Below, in pieces: positions 9,255 to 18,275 of a DNA stretch of 64,000 bases. The notes under the pieces were generated by a model that was given only the letters and a program-made list of their open reading frames with translations, was not told where the DNA came from and ran no database searches. The number at the start of each line of letters is the position of its first letter. The first letter of the stretch is position 1. This stretch comes from Nitrospinaceae bacterium. Its GTDB lineage: Bacteria > Nitrospinota > Nitrospinia > Nitrospinales > Nitrospinaceae. The stretch spans positions 62,001 through 126,000 of the forward strand of contig JAJDBJ010000067.1 in the NCBI GenBank assembly GCA_029261395.1. The letters run 5' to 3'. A program made the translations under genes and the position numbers.

Positions 9255-9435
9255 TTTGGTTTATGGAGTTTGGGCCTATACCAGCCCCATTGAAACCCTC
9301 ACCCAACGATACGGCGAAAGCGGATTGACCTGGGGGATTCTGGTATTCGGATTGCTGATTCCGTACAGCGCTTACCTTGTCTTGACTATATTTCAATTTT
9401 GGAAAAAAGGGAAATCGAAGGATCCGGAAGAGTAA
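9217..9435 (+). CDS. Small two-helix membrane protein
   Basis: The 72 aa protein has two predicted transmembrane segments: LLLGAVILVYGVWAY and GILVFGLLIPYSAYLVLTI. The C-terminal tail is basic then acidic (KKGKSKDPEE). The GTG start at 9217 follows AGGAGTGG at a normal distance; the in-frame ATG at 9154 would add residues encoded inside the opposing MORN gene. I recognise no family. The 3' end lies 5 bp from the stop of the convergent receiver-protein gene. Confidence 0.6.
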   Translation: MKQFQNLLLGAVILVYGVWAYTSPIETLTQRYGESGLTWGILVFGLLIPYSAYLVLTIFQFWKKGKSKDPEE

Positions 9436-9440
9436 GACCG

Positions 9441-9842
9441 TCAGCTTTTAACGGTGGGTTGGATCCGGTTGTTGATGTTTCCGAGGAGTTCTTTAAAGTC
9501 GATGGGTTTGATCAGGTAGTCGGCGGCCCCGATTTTGAGGCATTCCTCCCGGCTTTCTTCAGTGACCACTGCGGTGGTCATGATGACCACGATTTCCGGG
9601 TGCTCCTGTTTCACTCTTTTGAGGACTTCGACGCCGTTCATTTGAGGCATGCGTATGTCGAGCAGAATGCAGTGGGGTTGGAAGCTGTCGATTTTATCCA
9701 AAGCTTCCAATCCATTGTGAGCAACGGCTACAGAGTAATTGCTCAGCTCAAACAACTTGGTCAAGGTGAAGCACATCTTGACTTCGTCATCTACTACCAG
9801 AATTTTGGGCACGAATGTTGATTCAGTCATGGTCGCTTTCAT
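9441..9842 (-). CDS. Single-domain response regulator (CheY-like receiver)
   Basis: The 133 aa protein is a bare receiver domain. The acidic pair is Asp18-Asp19 in ILVVDDE, the phospho-acceptor is Asp62 in LLDIRMP, the switch residue is Thr89/90 in IMTT, and the invariant Lys112 is in LIKPIDF. No output domain follows, so it probably relays phosphate to a partner or binds one directly. No histidine kinase lies next to it; the nearest in this window is at 35.7-36.8 kb. The TTAVVTEES segment resembles receivers used in hybrid or phosphorelay systems. Confidence 0.9.
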   Translation of the reverse strand: MKATMTESTFVPKILVVDDEVKMCFTLTKLFELSNYSVAVAHNGLEALDKIDSFQPHCILLDIRMPQMNGVEVLKRVKQEHPEIVVIMTTAVVTEESREECLKIGAADYLIKPIDFKELLGNINNRIQPTVKS

Positions 9843-9958
9843 ATCTATTGGATAACCTTAATATAACGAATTCTTTTGGATTGCGCCACAAAATATTGAA
9901 TATAAGAGGGTTGCAGGCATTTTAAATTCAATGTCTGTCGGCGGATTTTTTTAAGATT

Positions 9959-11491
9959 TCAGAGGGTATCGGGCTTGGGTTGTTTGGCGGGTTGCAACAC
10001 CACATCTTTTCCAAAAAATCGTCTTACAAATAAACGGGAAAAAACTTTCAGGTAATTGGGGCCGGTCTGGTTCAGGTTGAAGCTGGAAAAACCCATGTCG
10101 ACGGAGCGGTTGATCCATGAGATCGGTACTTCCACCACCTTATATCCCAGTAAAAGGGGTTGCAGGCCGGTTTCGGCATTGGCCGCAAAATCGTCTGATT
10201 CCAGGTTCAGATTGCGGGCCACCTCTTGTTTCATCAATTTGAGGTTGTTGGTCAGATCGCGTAGATATCTCCAAAACAGAATCCGTGCAATGATATGAAA
10301 GATGCGGTTCGCGATAATTTTGGTAAACGGATAATTTAAGAGAACGCTCTCACGGGAAAAGCGGCTTCCGATAGCCACGTCGGCGCCTTGATCGGCGGCC
10401 TCGAACAGGCCGGTCAACTCCGGCAGGATGTGCTGGAAGTCGCAATCCATGAGCAGGATGTAATCACCCTTGGCGGCGCCCAGGCCGTCGCGCAGTGCTC
10501 GCCCCACGCCGTTGGGCATACTGCGCCGCACCAGTTTGATGCGAGGATCTTCCCGTCCCAGTTGTTCTGCCACTTCCGCCGTGCGATCCCGGCTGTTGTC
10601 ATCCACCAGTACGATTTCGTGAAGGTAATCGTCGTAGTATCCCCTCAGGCTCTGAACCAATGGCAGGATATTGGCTTCCTCATTGTGACAGGGGACCACC
10701 ACGGAAACGCGTCCCTTTAAGCTGGAGTGGCGGGCAAGATTGACCTTCGGTTTTTCCCACCCCTCAGGAGGAGGATTCTGGCCCCACAGGTACAGCTCAC
10801 CAGCAAAGTTTCTGACATAAGGCATATTTTCGAAAATCAGGCTCAGGTTCTGCATGGGCCACAGCAGGAACTTCGGAACCGGAGGAAATAAAAAATCGTA
10901 CGGCAAAATATTGATACGCGTAAAACCGATTTCAGAAAGGATGGACATCATTTCGATCCGGTTGAAGGCGGGACGCCGTTTGGGTTTTCTGAAAAAAAAT
11001 AGCAGGCGGGACAAAGTTTTGCGCAAGATGGAATACGGATTCCAGGGGTTGGGTTCAAAGAGCAGAAACTGACCGCCCGGTTTCAGCAGTTTTTTGACCG
11101 CCAGCAGAAACTGACCGTAATTTTCATTGGGGAGCATGTGCCAGCCGACGATGTAATCGAATTGCCGGTCTTTCAGGGATTCGGGGAGAGATTCCAAAAG
11201 AACCGGTTCTATGTTGTCAGGCAGGTTCTGATGTTTGAGTTTCTCGTAGTATTCGGCATCGAATGTGGCGGCGCAAATGGGATTGGTGTGATTGTTGGCG
11301 GCGGACAATGCCTGCGCCCATTGGCCCGTGCCACAGCCCAGGTCCAGAATGCTTTCACCGGGAAGCAGATGAAACAAGTGGCGCGCCATCTGTGCCCGCC
11401 ACTTGAGACGCAGTGCCAGGAAATAATCCTTCTTGTCCCAATACTGGCACCGGGCGTGTTCATTTTCCTTCAATAGTTTCAACTGATCCAT
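9959..11491 (-). CDS. Fusion of SAM methyltransferase and family 2 glycosyltransferase
   Basis: This 510 aa protein joins two enzymes. Residues ~1-250 are a class I methyltransferase with motif I LDLGCGTGQW at ~49-58 and a later GGQFLLFEPNPWNP segment. Residues ~260-490 are a GT2, dolichol-phosphate-mannose-synthase-like transferase: VVVPCHNEEAN, VLVDDNSRDRT, and a D-x-D-like LMDCDFQH in the nucleotide-sugar/metal site. There is no transmembrane tail of the GtrB type. It lies 23 bp downstream of the radical SAM gene on the same strand, which suggests a shared role in making a modified lipid or surface glycan. The product is unknown. Confidence 0.88.
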   Translation of the reverse strand: MDQLKLLKENEHARCQYWDKKDYFLALRLKWRAQMARHLFHLLPGESILDLGCGTGQWAQALSAANNHTNPICAATFDAEYYEKLKHQNLPDNIEPVLLESLPESLKDRQFDYIVGWHMLPNENYGQFLLAVKKLLKPGGQFLLFEPNPWNPYSILRKTLSRLLFFFRKPKRRPAFNRIEMMSILSEIGFTRINILPYDFLFPPVPKFLLWPMQNLSLIFENMPYVRNFAGELYLWGQNPPPEGWEKPKVNLARHSSLKGRVSVVVPCHNEEANILPLVQSLRGYYDDYLHEIVLVDDNSRDRTAEVAEQLGREDPRIKLVRRSMPNGVGRALRDGLGAAKGDYILLMDCDFQHILPELTGLFEAADQGADVAIGSRFSRESVLLNYPFTKIIANRIFHIIARILFWRYLRDLTNNLKLMKQEVARNLNLESDDFAANAETGLQPLLLGYKVVEVPISWINRSVDMGFSSFNLNQTGPNYLKVFSRLFVRRFFGKDVVLQPAKQPKPDTL

Positions 11492-11514
11492 AAGCGCCGT
11501 TTGCCTGATAGAAT

Positions 11515-13056
11515 TCAGGCCGCAGAGAAAATATTTTTCACGCGGGTTTTAATCACGGTAAACGCATCTTTGAGGGCGGACTTGGCCATTTTGTTGCTCT
11601 TGTTGCGTGCCGAACTGGAAAACAGATCAATTACCAATTCGTAAATTCTGCGTGGTTTTCGTAAAAAATAAAATACATAGAACAATCCCTGCCCGAAGAT
11701 TACCAGTGCGGACAGTTCACGGTCGCCGAACTTCGGATTGTACGAAGTTTTCTTGGCACCGAAATCCTGAAAGGTGAATAGACTCATCAGGTAGGCGTCG
11801 TCCAGTTCAGTGATCACTCCGCTGGCCTGGAGTTCTCGAAACGATTCGGTGTTGGGTTGCGGTGAATAGGCATTGAGATTGACGTTGGTGAATCCCTTCA
11901 AGGCGCATTTGACCATGGCGGCATAGGTTTTCAGGACGCTACGGTAGGTGTCTTCCGGGAAGCCGATGATGAAAAAGCAACCGACGTTGATGCCTGCATC
12001 CATAGCATTACGAGCGGCTTCATACATGGCGGGAAGCTTTACTTTCTTTTTGATGGCTTTCAATATTTCAGGATCACCCGACTCCGGGGCGAATGCAAAT
12101 TCGTGGCACCCGGCGGCTTTCAGTTTCTGCGCGACTTCGGCATCGATCGATTCACTGCGCGTTCCCGACGGCATCTGAAAGGTGATCTTCATACCGCGCC
12201 GGACCACCTCATCGCAGAATTCGACGATCCAATCCTTGCGGACGATGGCGGTGAGGTCTTCAAATTGGAAATCGCTGGTCCCGTAGAGTTCCTGATAGTG
12301 TTGCATTTCGTCGACCACATTTTTGGAGTCGCGCGCGATCCATTCCGTCGTCCACATGTTGGGGCTGGTGCAGAAGGTGCACTGGAACGGGCATCCGCGT
12401 GTCGCCAGCATCGGCATGAAGTGACCCTGTGACGCGCCGTGCGGTTGATTGACTTCATTGTACTGTTTGATGTCGAACAGGTCCCAGGCTGGCCAGGAGA
12501 TGGAATCGATATCCTTGATGCGGCGGTAGCGGGATTTCACCTGTATGCTTCCATCAGAGGAACGAAAGGCCACTCCGTCCAGCTCCTCCAGTGGGGCTTC
12601 CTTTGCAAAATGATCGAGCAGGTGAACGACGATTTCCTCGCCTTCGCCCAGAACGACGGCGTCCAGCGGAGCCTGCTCAAGAGACAACTCGGGAAAGCCG
12701 GTAACGTGCTCGCCGCCCATGATCAATTTGGCGCTCGGGAATCGGGCGCGAATATCCTTCACGATTTCCCGGACGTACACCCAGTTGGAGGTGAACATGC
12801 ATCCCAACGCGATGACTTCGGAATCCTCTGGAATACGTTTAACAATGTCTTCCTTGGTCAGGCCTCGCACCCGAACATCTTTGAAATGAAAAAAATTGCG
12901 GGGTGCTGAGCCGGGTCCGTCTACCACTGTCACCTCATGTCCGGCTCCACGCAATGCGGCGGCGATATAAGCCAGACCGATTGGCGGCATGCTGATCGTG
13001 GATACGAAATTGGTCAGCGAAACGAATTTTGAGGGTTCTATCAGGCAGACTTTCAT
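11515..13056 (-). CDS. B12-binding-domain radical SAM protein
   Basis: This 513 aa enzyme has an N-terminal Rossmann-like cobalamin-binding region (residues ~1-150, including PPIGLAYIAAALR and LIMGGEHVTG). The radical SAM barrel follows, with the CxxxCxxC cluster motif at Cys222, Cys226 and Cys229 (RGCPFQCTFC). Members of this class methylate unreactive carbons or rearrange lipids, cofactors and natural products. The canonical B12-ligand D-x-H-x-x-G is not evident, so the N-domain may bind B12 base-off or not at all. It is first in a probable two-gene operon with the methyltransferase-glycosyltransferase fusion. Confidence 0.9.
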   Translation of the reverse strand: MKVCLIEPSKFVSLTNFVSTISMPPIGLAYIAAALRGAGHEVTVVDGPGSAPRNFFHFKDVRVRGLTKEDIVKRIPEDSEVIALGCMFTSNWVYVREIVKDIRARFPSAKLIMGGEHVTGFPELSLEQAPLDAVVLGEGEEIVVHLLDHFAKEAPLEELDGVAFRSSDGSIQVKSRYRRIKDIDSISWPAWDLFDIKQYNEVNQPHGASQGHFMPMLATRGCPFQCTFCTSPNMWTTEWIARDSKNVVDEMQHYQELYGTSDFQFEDLTAIVRKDWIVEFCDEVVRRGMKITFQMPSGTRSESIDAEVAQKLKAAGCHEFAFAPESGDPEILKAIKKKVKLPAMYEAARNAMDAGINVGCFFIIGFPEDTYRSVLKTYAAMVKCALKGFTNVNLNAYSPQPNTESFRELQASGVITELDDAYLMSLFTFQDFGAKKTSYNPKFGDRELSALVIFGQGLFYVFYFLRKPRRIYELVIDLFSSSARNKSNKMAKSALKDAFTVIKTRVKNIFSAA

Positions 13057-13169
13057 AGGGTCTTAATGCCTTAAAAAAGGTTGTTTAGATTAACTCTTAG
13101 GGTAACACAGTTTTTTGGAGAGACAATTGGATTCAGATATAGAGGGAATGGGTAGAGATCAACGAGTGT

Positions 13170-13544
13170 TCAGGAAGCGGGAGGGTGGCCGTCGGGATGA
13201 AAATCGAATTTTTTGTAGTATGTTTTTAGCTTTTTGCGGGCCTTATCTTTACTCTCCACATCGTTGCGCTCGGAGAACAGATTGCCCGCTTGAACCATAT
13301 GGAAGATGGCTTGCCGCCCGTTACCGGTTGTTTCGTAGAGCACTCCCAGGTTGAAATGGGTTTCGGCAGAGCGGGGACTGAGTGTCAGCGTTTTCTGGAA
13401 AGCTTCGATCGCTTGGGGGTATTGCCCCCGCCGTTCGTACTCCGTTGCCAGTTCAAAATGGCATTGAGGATTCTCCGGTTCAAGCCGTGTTTTTTCCTCA
13501 TACTCCTTGAGTTTGCCTGATCCAAACCAATTCCAAAATGACAT
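13170..13544 (-). CDS. Small TPR-repeat protein
   Basis: The 124 aa protein consists of about two and a half tetratricopeptide repeats, with pattern residues in NPQCHFELATEYERRGQYPQAIEAF and SAETHFNLGVLYETTG (read as successive helices). A basic tail ends in Lys-rich helices and a Pro/His tip. There is no signal peptide; it begins MSFWNWFGSGK, which could be a short amphipathic anchor. It is probably a cytoplasmic scaffold. The gene stands alone, 113 bp from the radical SAM gene on the same strand. Confidence 0.75.
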   Translation of the reverse strand: MSFWNWFGSGKLKEYEEKTRLEPENPQCHFELATEYERRGQYPQAIEAFQKTLTLSPRSAETHFNLGVLYETTGNGRQAIFHMVQAGNLFSERNDVESKDKARKKLKTYYKKFDFHPDGHPPAS

Positions 13545-13703
13545 TTGAGAGCCTTGCTTCGTTGGTTAATGATATCCGAGGTTATGCCGGAACCCGAGCT
13601 TCGTATGATAATATACTGTTTAGATGATGGAGGGAATAGTTCCAGTGCGTGCAATTGTGCAATATTATAAAATGATGAAGAAGCATAAGGATTGAATCCG
13701 CGT

Positions 13704-14444
13704 ATGAATAATTACTTTTTCAATCAAAAATTATTGGGACCGGCAATGTTGTTGGTGTTATTCCTGTTGTGGGTTCCCACTGCAACCGAAGCGGCGCCGC
13801 AACCTCCTGAAGGCATGGTCTGGGTCCCGCCGGGTGAATTTGTTATGGGGTTGGAAGGGGCGAGCAACAAAACCCCGCACAAGGTTTATCTGGATGGATT
13901 CTTCATCGATCAATTTGAAGTGGTTCAAAAAGATTATGAGCGCCTGCGGGGCGCCAATCCCTCAAAGTTTACAGGCGGAGATCATCCTGTCGAACAGGCC
14001 ACCTGGTACGAAGCGAAAGGCTATTGCTCCAAGGCCGGTAAGCGTCTGCCCACCGAAGCCGAATGGGAAAAAGCCGCGCGGGGCGGTGCGTCCACTTTGT
14101 ATTTCTGGGGAGATGACATAGATCCGAAATACGCCTGGTTCGATGACAACTCGGAAGAGCAGACGCATCCCGTCGGGACTCGTCAGCCCAATGCCTATGG
14201 AGTGTACGATACGTCAGGCAATATCTGGGAATGGGTGGCGGATTGGTATGAAAAAAAATATTACGAACGGAGTCCCGCGAAAAATCCGCAAGGTCCCGAA
14301 ACCGGGGAGGAAAGAGGATTGCGCGGGGGTTCCTGGTACTCCGGCGCACGTCACCTGACACTCGCGACCCGTTACTGGTCGGACCCCTACGTGCGCAACT
14401 CCAACTTTGGCTTTCGTTGCGCCAAAGACGCTCCCAAGCAGTAA
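13704..14444 (+). CDS. Exported SUMF1/FGE-fold protein without catalytic cysteines
   Basis: The 246 aa protein has a signal peptide (hydrophobic 12-26, then ATEAAPQ) and a complete formylglycine-generating-enzyme fold: MVWVPPGEFVMG, EVVQKDYE, LPTEAEWEKAARGG, GNIWEWVADWY, RGGSWYSGARH and the terminal GFRCAKD. True FGE needs a Cys pair in the R-G-G-S-[FW] region. Here that segment has no Cys, so sulfatase activation is unlikely. Relatives of this type act in other oxidations or only as binding domains. The ATG at 13704 is preferred to the TTG at 13692. Confidence 0.88.
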   Translation: MNNYFFNQKLLGPAMLLVLFLLWVPTATEAAPQPPEGMVWVPPGEFVMGLEGASNKTPHKVYLDGFFIDQFEVVQKDYERLRGANPSKFTGGDHPVEQATWYEAKGYCSKAGKRLPTEAEWEKAARGGASTLYFWGDDIDPKYAWFDDNSEEQTHPVGTRQPNAYGVYDTSGNIWEWVADWYEKKYYERSPAKNPQGPETGEERGLRGGSWYSGARHLTLATRYWSDPYVRNSNFGFRCAKDAPKQ

Positions 14445-14473
14445 TCTGCTCGGAGTGGAGACAGTTTTATAGC

Positions 14474-16081
14474 TCAATTTTCAATTAAAGTAGATTCTTT
14501 CGTTTGAGGGGGTTCCACATCGGGTGTGAGGAGTCGGGCGATGCGGGTGTGGCCTCCCATTTCCGCGCTTTTGTAGGCGGTCCATCCGTCGCGGGTTTTT
14601 ACGTGCCGGTCCGCTCCCTTTTCAATCAACAATTCCACGATTTTCAGATTGCCCTCGAACGCCGCGCTCATCAGCGCGGTCCATCGTCTCCAGGTGCGGG
14701 CGTTGACATCCGCTCCCTTATCGAGCAGTAATTGTACAATTTCAATATTGTTGCCGAAGGCGGCGCTGATCAGCGGTGTCATCCCATGTGCATCCGGCGC
14801 ATTGACATCGCCTCCCTTTCTTAAAAACAATTTGACGATCTCTATGTTCCCGCCGAAGGCGGCGCTGTTGAGTGCGTTGAATCCCCGGCCTTCCTCCTTT
14901 TTGATTTTGGCACCCGACCTGAGAAGTAACTTGACCATTTTCAGATTGCCCTTGCCTGCGGCACTGCTGAGTGGGCTGACCCCTTGCCGGTCCAGGATAT
15001 TTGGGTCTGCGCCTTTTCTTAAAAGGAGGCGCACCACGGGAAGACTCCCCAGCTGGGAGGCGTCGTTTAATGCGGTTCGGCCAATGCGGTTCCTGACATC
15101 CAGATCAGGTTTTAATTTAAGAATGGACTTGAGGATGTCGAGGTCACCGTGGGCGACCGCCGCCATCAATGCAGTATTGCCCTGACGGTCCTTATGCTGA
15201 ACATCGGCCCCTCGCTTGATAAGCAGTTTGATGGTTTCGGGAGTGCCTCGATGAAGAGCTTCGATCAACGCAGTGCGTCCTTGCCGATCTTTGATGTCGA
15301 TATTGGCCTCTGCATCAAGAAACAGTTGAACGATTTCCGAAGTGCTTCCCGCCGCGGCATCAATCAACAGGCAAAACCCGTCCTTATTGATCAGGTTTAT
15401 TTTGGCGCCTTGATCGACCAGTATGCGGACCGTGTCGAGGTTTTCCCGGAGGGTGGCCAGCCAGAGTGCCGAGTAGCCGTTGCGATCGCGTATGTTTACG
15501 TTGGCCCCGTTTTCGATTAACCGTTTGACGATTTCCGGGTGGTTGCCGGTTGCGGCCCACATCAAGGCGGTGAATCCTGCTTTATCTTTCGCGTTGACCT
15601 TGGGTTTCTGATTGAGGATAAACTCCACCGCTTCCATGTTACCGCCGGTTACTGAACTCATCAGAGTCGTCCGGCCTTCGTTGTCAACTGCGTGCGGGTC
15701 AGCTCCCAACTCCACTAATTGACGAACAAGATGAAAGTCGCCGAGCAAAGCCGCTTCCATTAAAGCGGTGAACGATCCGCTGTTTTTCGCGTTGGGATCG
15801 GCGCCCCGGTTGAGGAGAAACGCGGCTAGGTCGGTGTGTTCTTCTTCCAGTGCGGCCATCAGGCCCTGATTCAGGGCGCTCTGGCGATTCGTCACTCCGT
15901 TGTCGAGCATTAAAATGATGGTGTGCGACTCCCCTTTGCGGGCGGCTTCGACAAACGTTTCAATTTGTTTTTGTTCTTCGATTCTGGAAGGAGGGGTGCT
16001 TGTGGTGTCCGAAGAGTTGCAGGCAAACAGAAACAATAAGGAAGCGCAACTCAACGTAATTCTAATCCATGAGAAAACCAT
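14474..16081 (-). CDS. Ankyrin-repeat lipoprotein (about 14 repeats)
   Basis: The 535 aa protein carries a lipoprotein signal (hydrophobic stretch ending LLFLFAC, lipobox Cys near residue 21). About 14 consecutive 33-residue ankyrin repeats then fill nearly the whole length, each with the TALM-AA-G-x-x-E-I-V-x-x-L-L-x-x-G-A-D-V pattern. The repeats are regular and close to consensus. As a lipoprotein it would sit in the periplasm or at the outer membrane and act as a binding scaffold. It is convergent with the SUMF1-fold gene. The DNA repeats themselves are diverged. Confidence 0.9.
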   Translation of the reverse strand: MVFSWIRITLSCASLLFLFACNSSDTTSTPPSRIEEQKQIETFVEAARKGESHTIILMLDNGVTNRQSALNQGLMAALEEEHTDLAAFLLNRGADPNAKNSGSFTALMEAALLGDFHLVRQLVELGADPHAVDNEGRTTLMSSVTGGNMEAVEFILNQKPKVNAKDKAGFTALMWAATGNHPEIVKRLIENGANVNIRDRNGYSALWLATLRENLDTVRILVDQGAKINLINKDGFCLLIDAAAGSTSEIVQLFLDAEANIDIKDRQGRTALIEALHRGTPETIKLLIKRGADVQHKDRQGNTALMAAVAHGDLDILKSILKLKPDLDVRNRIGRTALNDASQLGSLPVVRLLLRKGADPNILDRQGVSPLSSAAGKGNLKMVKLLLRSGAKIKKEEGRGFNALNSAAFGGNIEIVKLFLRKGGDVNAPDAHGMTPLISAAFGNNIEIVQLLLDKGADVNARTWRRWTALMSAAFEGNLKIVELLIEKGADRHVKTRDGWTAYKSAEMGGHTRIARLLTPDVEPPQTKESTLIEN

Positions 16082-16191
16082 CTTCCTGCTCTCCGGGGTA
16101 ACGGTGAGGCCTGTTCGGCCTTAGAGCCTTGTTTATACTATCAATACCCAATGGATTCAACCTGCGATAAATGGGAAAGAAGAGTGGGCTT

Positions 16192-16230
16192 CAAAAATAA
16201 AAAGCGGCACCGGAGCGTACCCGGTACCGC
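16192..16230 (-). terminator. Rho-independent terminator after the cupredoxin-like gene
   Basis: On the minus strand a GC-rich hairpin (arms at 16204-16213 and 16221-16230, one mismatch, 7-base loop) is followed by a T-rich tract at 16192-16203. It lies 28 bp past the stop of the gene at 16259. Confidence 0.8.
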
Positions 16231-16258
16231 CATGAGTCGTGAATAATGAAAAGGGTTG

Positions 16259-17068
16259 TTATTTGCCGGTTAATTGAAACTCCAACTGTGCTTTCTGGCC
16301 AGTCGCAATGGTGATCTCCTGAGAGACTTCTCCGACATAAGGATGCCATGCCGTAACCCGGTAGGTGCCGGCAGGGATTTGATCGATCTGGAACGATCCT
16401 TCTTTGGCTGTGATGGCATAGTAAGGGTTCCAAATGATACGTGCATCCGCTTCCATGTAGTTGTGCTGGTCGCACTGCAGAAAGAAGTGCTTGTCCTTCT
16501 TCACTTTGAACCGCTTCATATTTTTAGTGACGTCCGCCACATCGTCTTTGCTGGGAAGCGGTTTGTTGAACAGAGTTTTGGCGCTGGCCCCAACCTTGGA
16601 GTACCCGTGCGGATTATGAAGAATATCCGAATCCCGGTTGGTGATTTGAACCAGTCCGGTCTTCATGCCCTTGGGGGTTTTTCGTACGACTGAGACTTTT
16701 GGGAAAATATCACAGTTTTTAAAATCAAACCGGATCGTTTCAGAGGACCAGTCCTTCCCCATTTCAATGTTTTCAATAAACACGACCGTGTCTTTAAGTT
16801 TGCCATCCGTAACGACCACTTTATGACGGGGACGAATTTTACCGTCTTGGGTGTCCGGATGTGTGGCGCAAAATTCCGAATTTTTGCCCTTGTTCAAATC
16901 TTCCATGATCGGGGCGGGAACCTTGCCTTTGAATAAAACAGAACCGGTGAGGCTACCGCCGTTGGATACGGTTCCTGCCTCGTATGCTTTTGGTTTTGCA
17001 AAACCCTCTTGTGCGACCCACAGGGTCAAGCAGATCATGAGTCCTGCTACTTTAAGTGTCGTTTTCAT
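16259..17068 (-). CDS. Exported cupredoxin-like protein with carboxypeptidase-regulatory domain
   Basis: The 269 aa protein has a signal peptide (cleavage after QEGFA). The central domain has the residues of a type 1 copper site: His151/His154 in LHNPHGY, then Cys199, His202 and Met205 in QCDQHNYM. The last ~60 residues form a carboxypeptidase-regulatory-like beta domain (GSFQIDQIPAGTYRVTAWHP). It is likely a periplasmic electron carrier or copper protein. It sits 40 bp downstream of a monoheme cytochrome c on the same strand, which suggests that the two exchange electrons. A strong AGGAGG lies upstream of the ATG at 17068. Confidence 0.82.
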   Translation of the reverse strand: MKTTLKVAGLMICLTLWVAQEGFAKPKAYEAGTVSNGGSLTGSVLFKGKVPAPIMEDLNKGKNSEFCATHPDTQDGKIRPRHKVVVTDGKLKDTVVFIENIEMGKDWSSETIRFDFKNCDIFPKVSVVRKTPKGMKTGLVQITNRDSDILHNPHGYSKVGASAKTLFNKPLPSKDDVADVTKNMKRFKVKKDKHFFLQCDQHNYMEADARIIWNPYYAITAKEGSFQIDQIPAGTYRVTAWHPYVGEVSQEITIATGQKAQLEFQLTGK

Positions 17069-17107
17069 GGCTTCTACCTCCTCTATAAAGAGAGAAATAA
17101 TTCTCGT

Positions 17108-17590
17108 TTATCGTTTAACAAATTGAGTGTTGATGTATTTCACAACATCCCAGATTTGCTTGTCTTTTAGCATTTTTCCATGCGCCATCATGCCGGTGCC
17201 TTTGGAGCCATTTTTGATGATCCAGAACATCTGGCCCGGTGAAACGCTTTTCATGGTGGTGGAACAGGTAAAGTTCCGGGGCTGTGGTTTCAGGGCTTTG
17301 CCCAGCTTGCCTGCGCCATTGCCTTCACTGCCATGACACATTTTGCAGGCCATGGGCTTGGCGCTTTTTTCAAAGATATTCTTGCCTGCTTCCACACTTG
17401 CACTGGCAGGAATACTGGCTTTGACTAAATTGGCCGGCGCAGATTTTGTTTTTCTGGGTTGTGGGCAAGTCCCTTTATCTCCGGCCCAGGCCGAACTGGA
17501 GAAGCCGAAGCTTGCCAGTGCCAGTACCATAAACAAAGCCACTATCTTTGTTTCGTATCCTCTAGCCGGGTTTACTTTTTTGGAAGTCAT
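17108..17590 (-). CDS. Monoheme class I cytochrome c
   Basis: The 160 aa protein has an N-terminal hydrophobic signal (residues ~15-36, SSSAWAG) and one heme c site, CKMCH (Cys82, Cys85, His86). The downstream PQPRNFT segment and Met residues near WIIKNGSKGTGMMAHG could give the axial ligand. It is a periplasmic electron carrier. It is first in the operon, followed by the cupredoxin-like gene. A Pro/Lys/Ala-rich linker of ~30 residues separates the signal from the heme domain, longer than in most small cytochromes c. Confidence 0.9.
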   Translation of the reverse strand: MTSKKVNPARGYETKIVALFMVLALASFGFSSSAWAGDKGTCPQPRKTKSAPANLVKASIPASASVEAGKNIFEKSAKPMACKMCHGSEGNGAGKLGKALKPQPRNFTCSTTMKSVSPGQMFWIIKNGSKGTGMMAHGKMLKDKQIWDVVKYINTQFVKR

Positions 17591-17799
17591 GAAAGACTCC
17601 TTTCTGTAACAGCGGTTTTATTCCTGATTGAATCGGTTTTATATTTTTATCAACTGCCTAATAGCTTCAATGCTATTTGGTATTAATATAGAGGAGGGAA
17701 ATGAAGCGTTCGTTAATCCTGAATTAATAATTTTTAATTCATTTTTTGAGGGTCAAACTGAGGGAAAGACGGGTGGTGTGAGTTGTGTGGAAGAGGAAA

Positions 17800-18264
17800 T
17801 TAGGAGCCGAGTTGCCGGATTGCTTCGTAGACGACGATGGAAACCGCATTGGATAGATTGAGTGATCGTACCCGTGAGTCATATAGAGGAATGCGGAACG
17901 TCTGATTGGAATAGTGACTCATCAATGCTTCGGAAAGGCCTTTGGTCTCCTTGCCGAAAATTAAATAACTTCCCGGCTGGTAGCGGTGTTCGCTGTACAG
18001 GGGCTTCGCCTTTTTGGAAAAGAAGACCAGGGGCGCTCCTTCGGGAAGCGATGCAAAAAAAGCGTCCCGGCTGGGATGCCGGACCACATCCAGGTACTGC
18101 CAGTAATCCAGCCCGGCGCGTTTCAATTGGGTATCGTTGATTTCAAAACCCAGCGGCTCTACCAGGTGCAGGGTGGATTGAGTGGCCAGGCATAAGCGGC
18201 CGATGGACCCAGTATTGTTGGGGATTTCCGGTTCGATCAAAACGACTTGGAGTTTGTGGGGCAT
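17800..18264 (-). CDS. trmL: tRNA (cytidine/uridine-2'-O)-methyltransferase TrmL
   Basis: The 154 aa SPOUT enzyme 2'-O-methylates the wobble nucleotide 34 of tRNA-Leu isoacceptors. The family signatures are all present: EPEIPNNTGSIGRLC (residues ~12-26), the knot loop LIFGKETKGLS near 100, and IPLYDSRVRSLNLSNAVSI near the C-terminus, which forms the SAM pocket. The length is standard. A small gene ends 11 bp upstream on the same strand, so the two likely share a transcript. Confidence 0.95.
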   Translation of the reverse strand: MPHKLQVVLIEPEIPNNTGSIGRLCLATQSTLHLVEPLGFEINDTQLKRAGLDYWQYLDVVRHPSRDAFFASLPEGAPLVFFSKKAKPLYSEHRYQPGSYLIFGKETKGLSEALMSHYSNQTFRIPLYDSRVRSLNLSNAVSIVVYEAIRQLGS

Positions 18265-18275
18265 AGGGGGCCGGG

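Noticed and set aside
14474-16081. Ankyrin repeats as a DNA repeat array or CRISPR-like structure
   Set aside because: The periodicity is in the protein at ~99 bp; the DNA units are diverged and coding. No CRISPR array or cas gene was seen anywhere.
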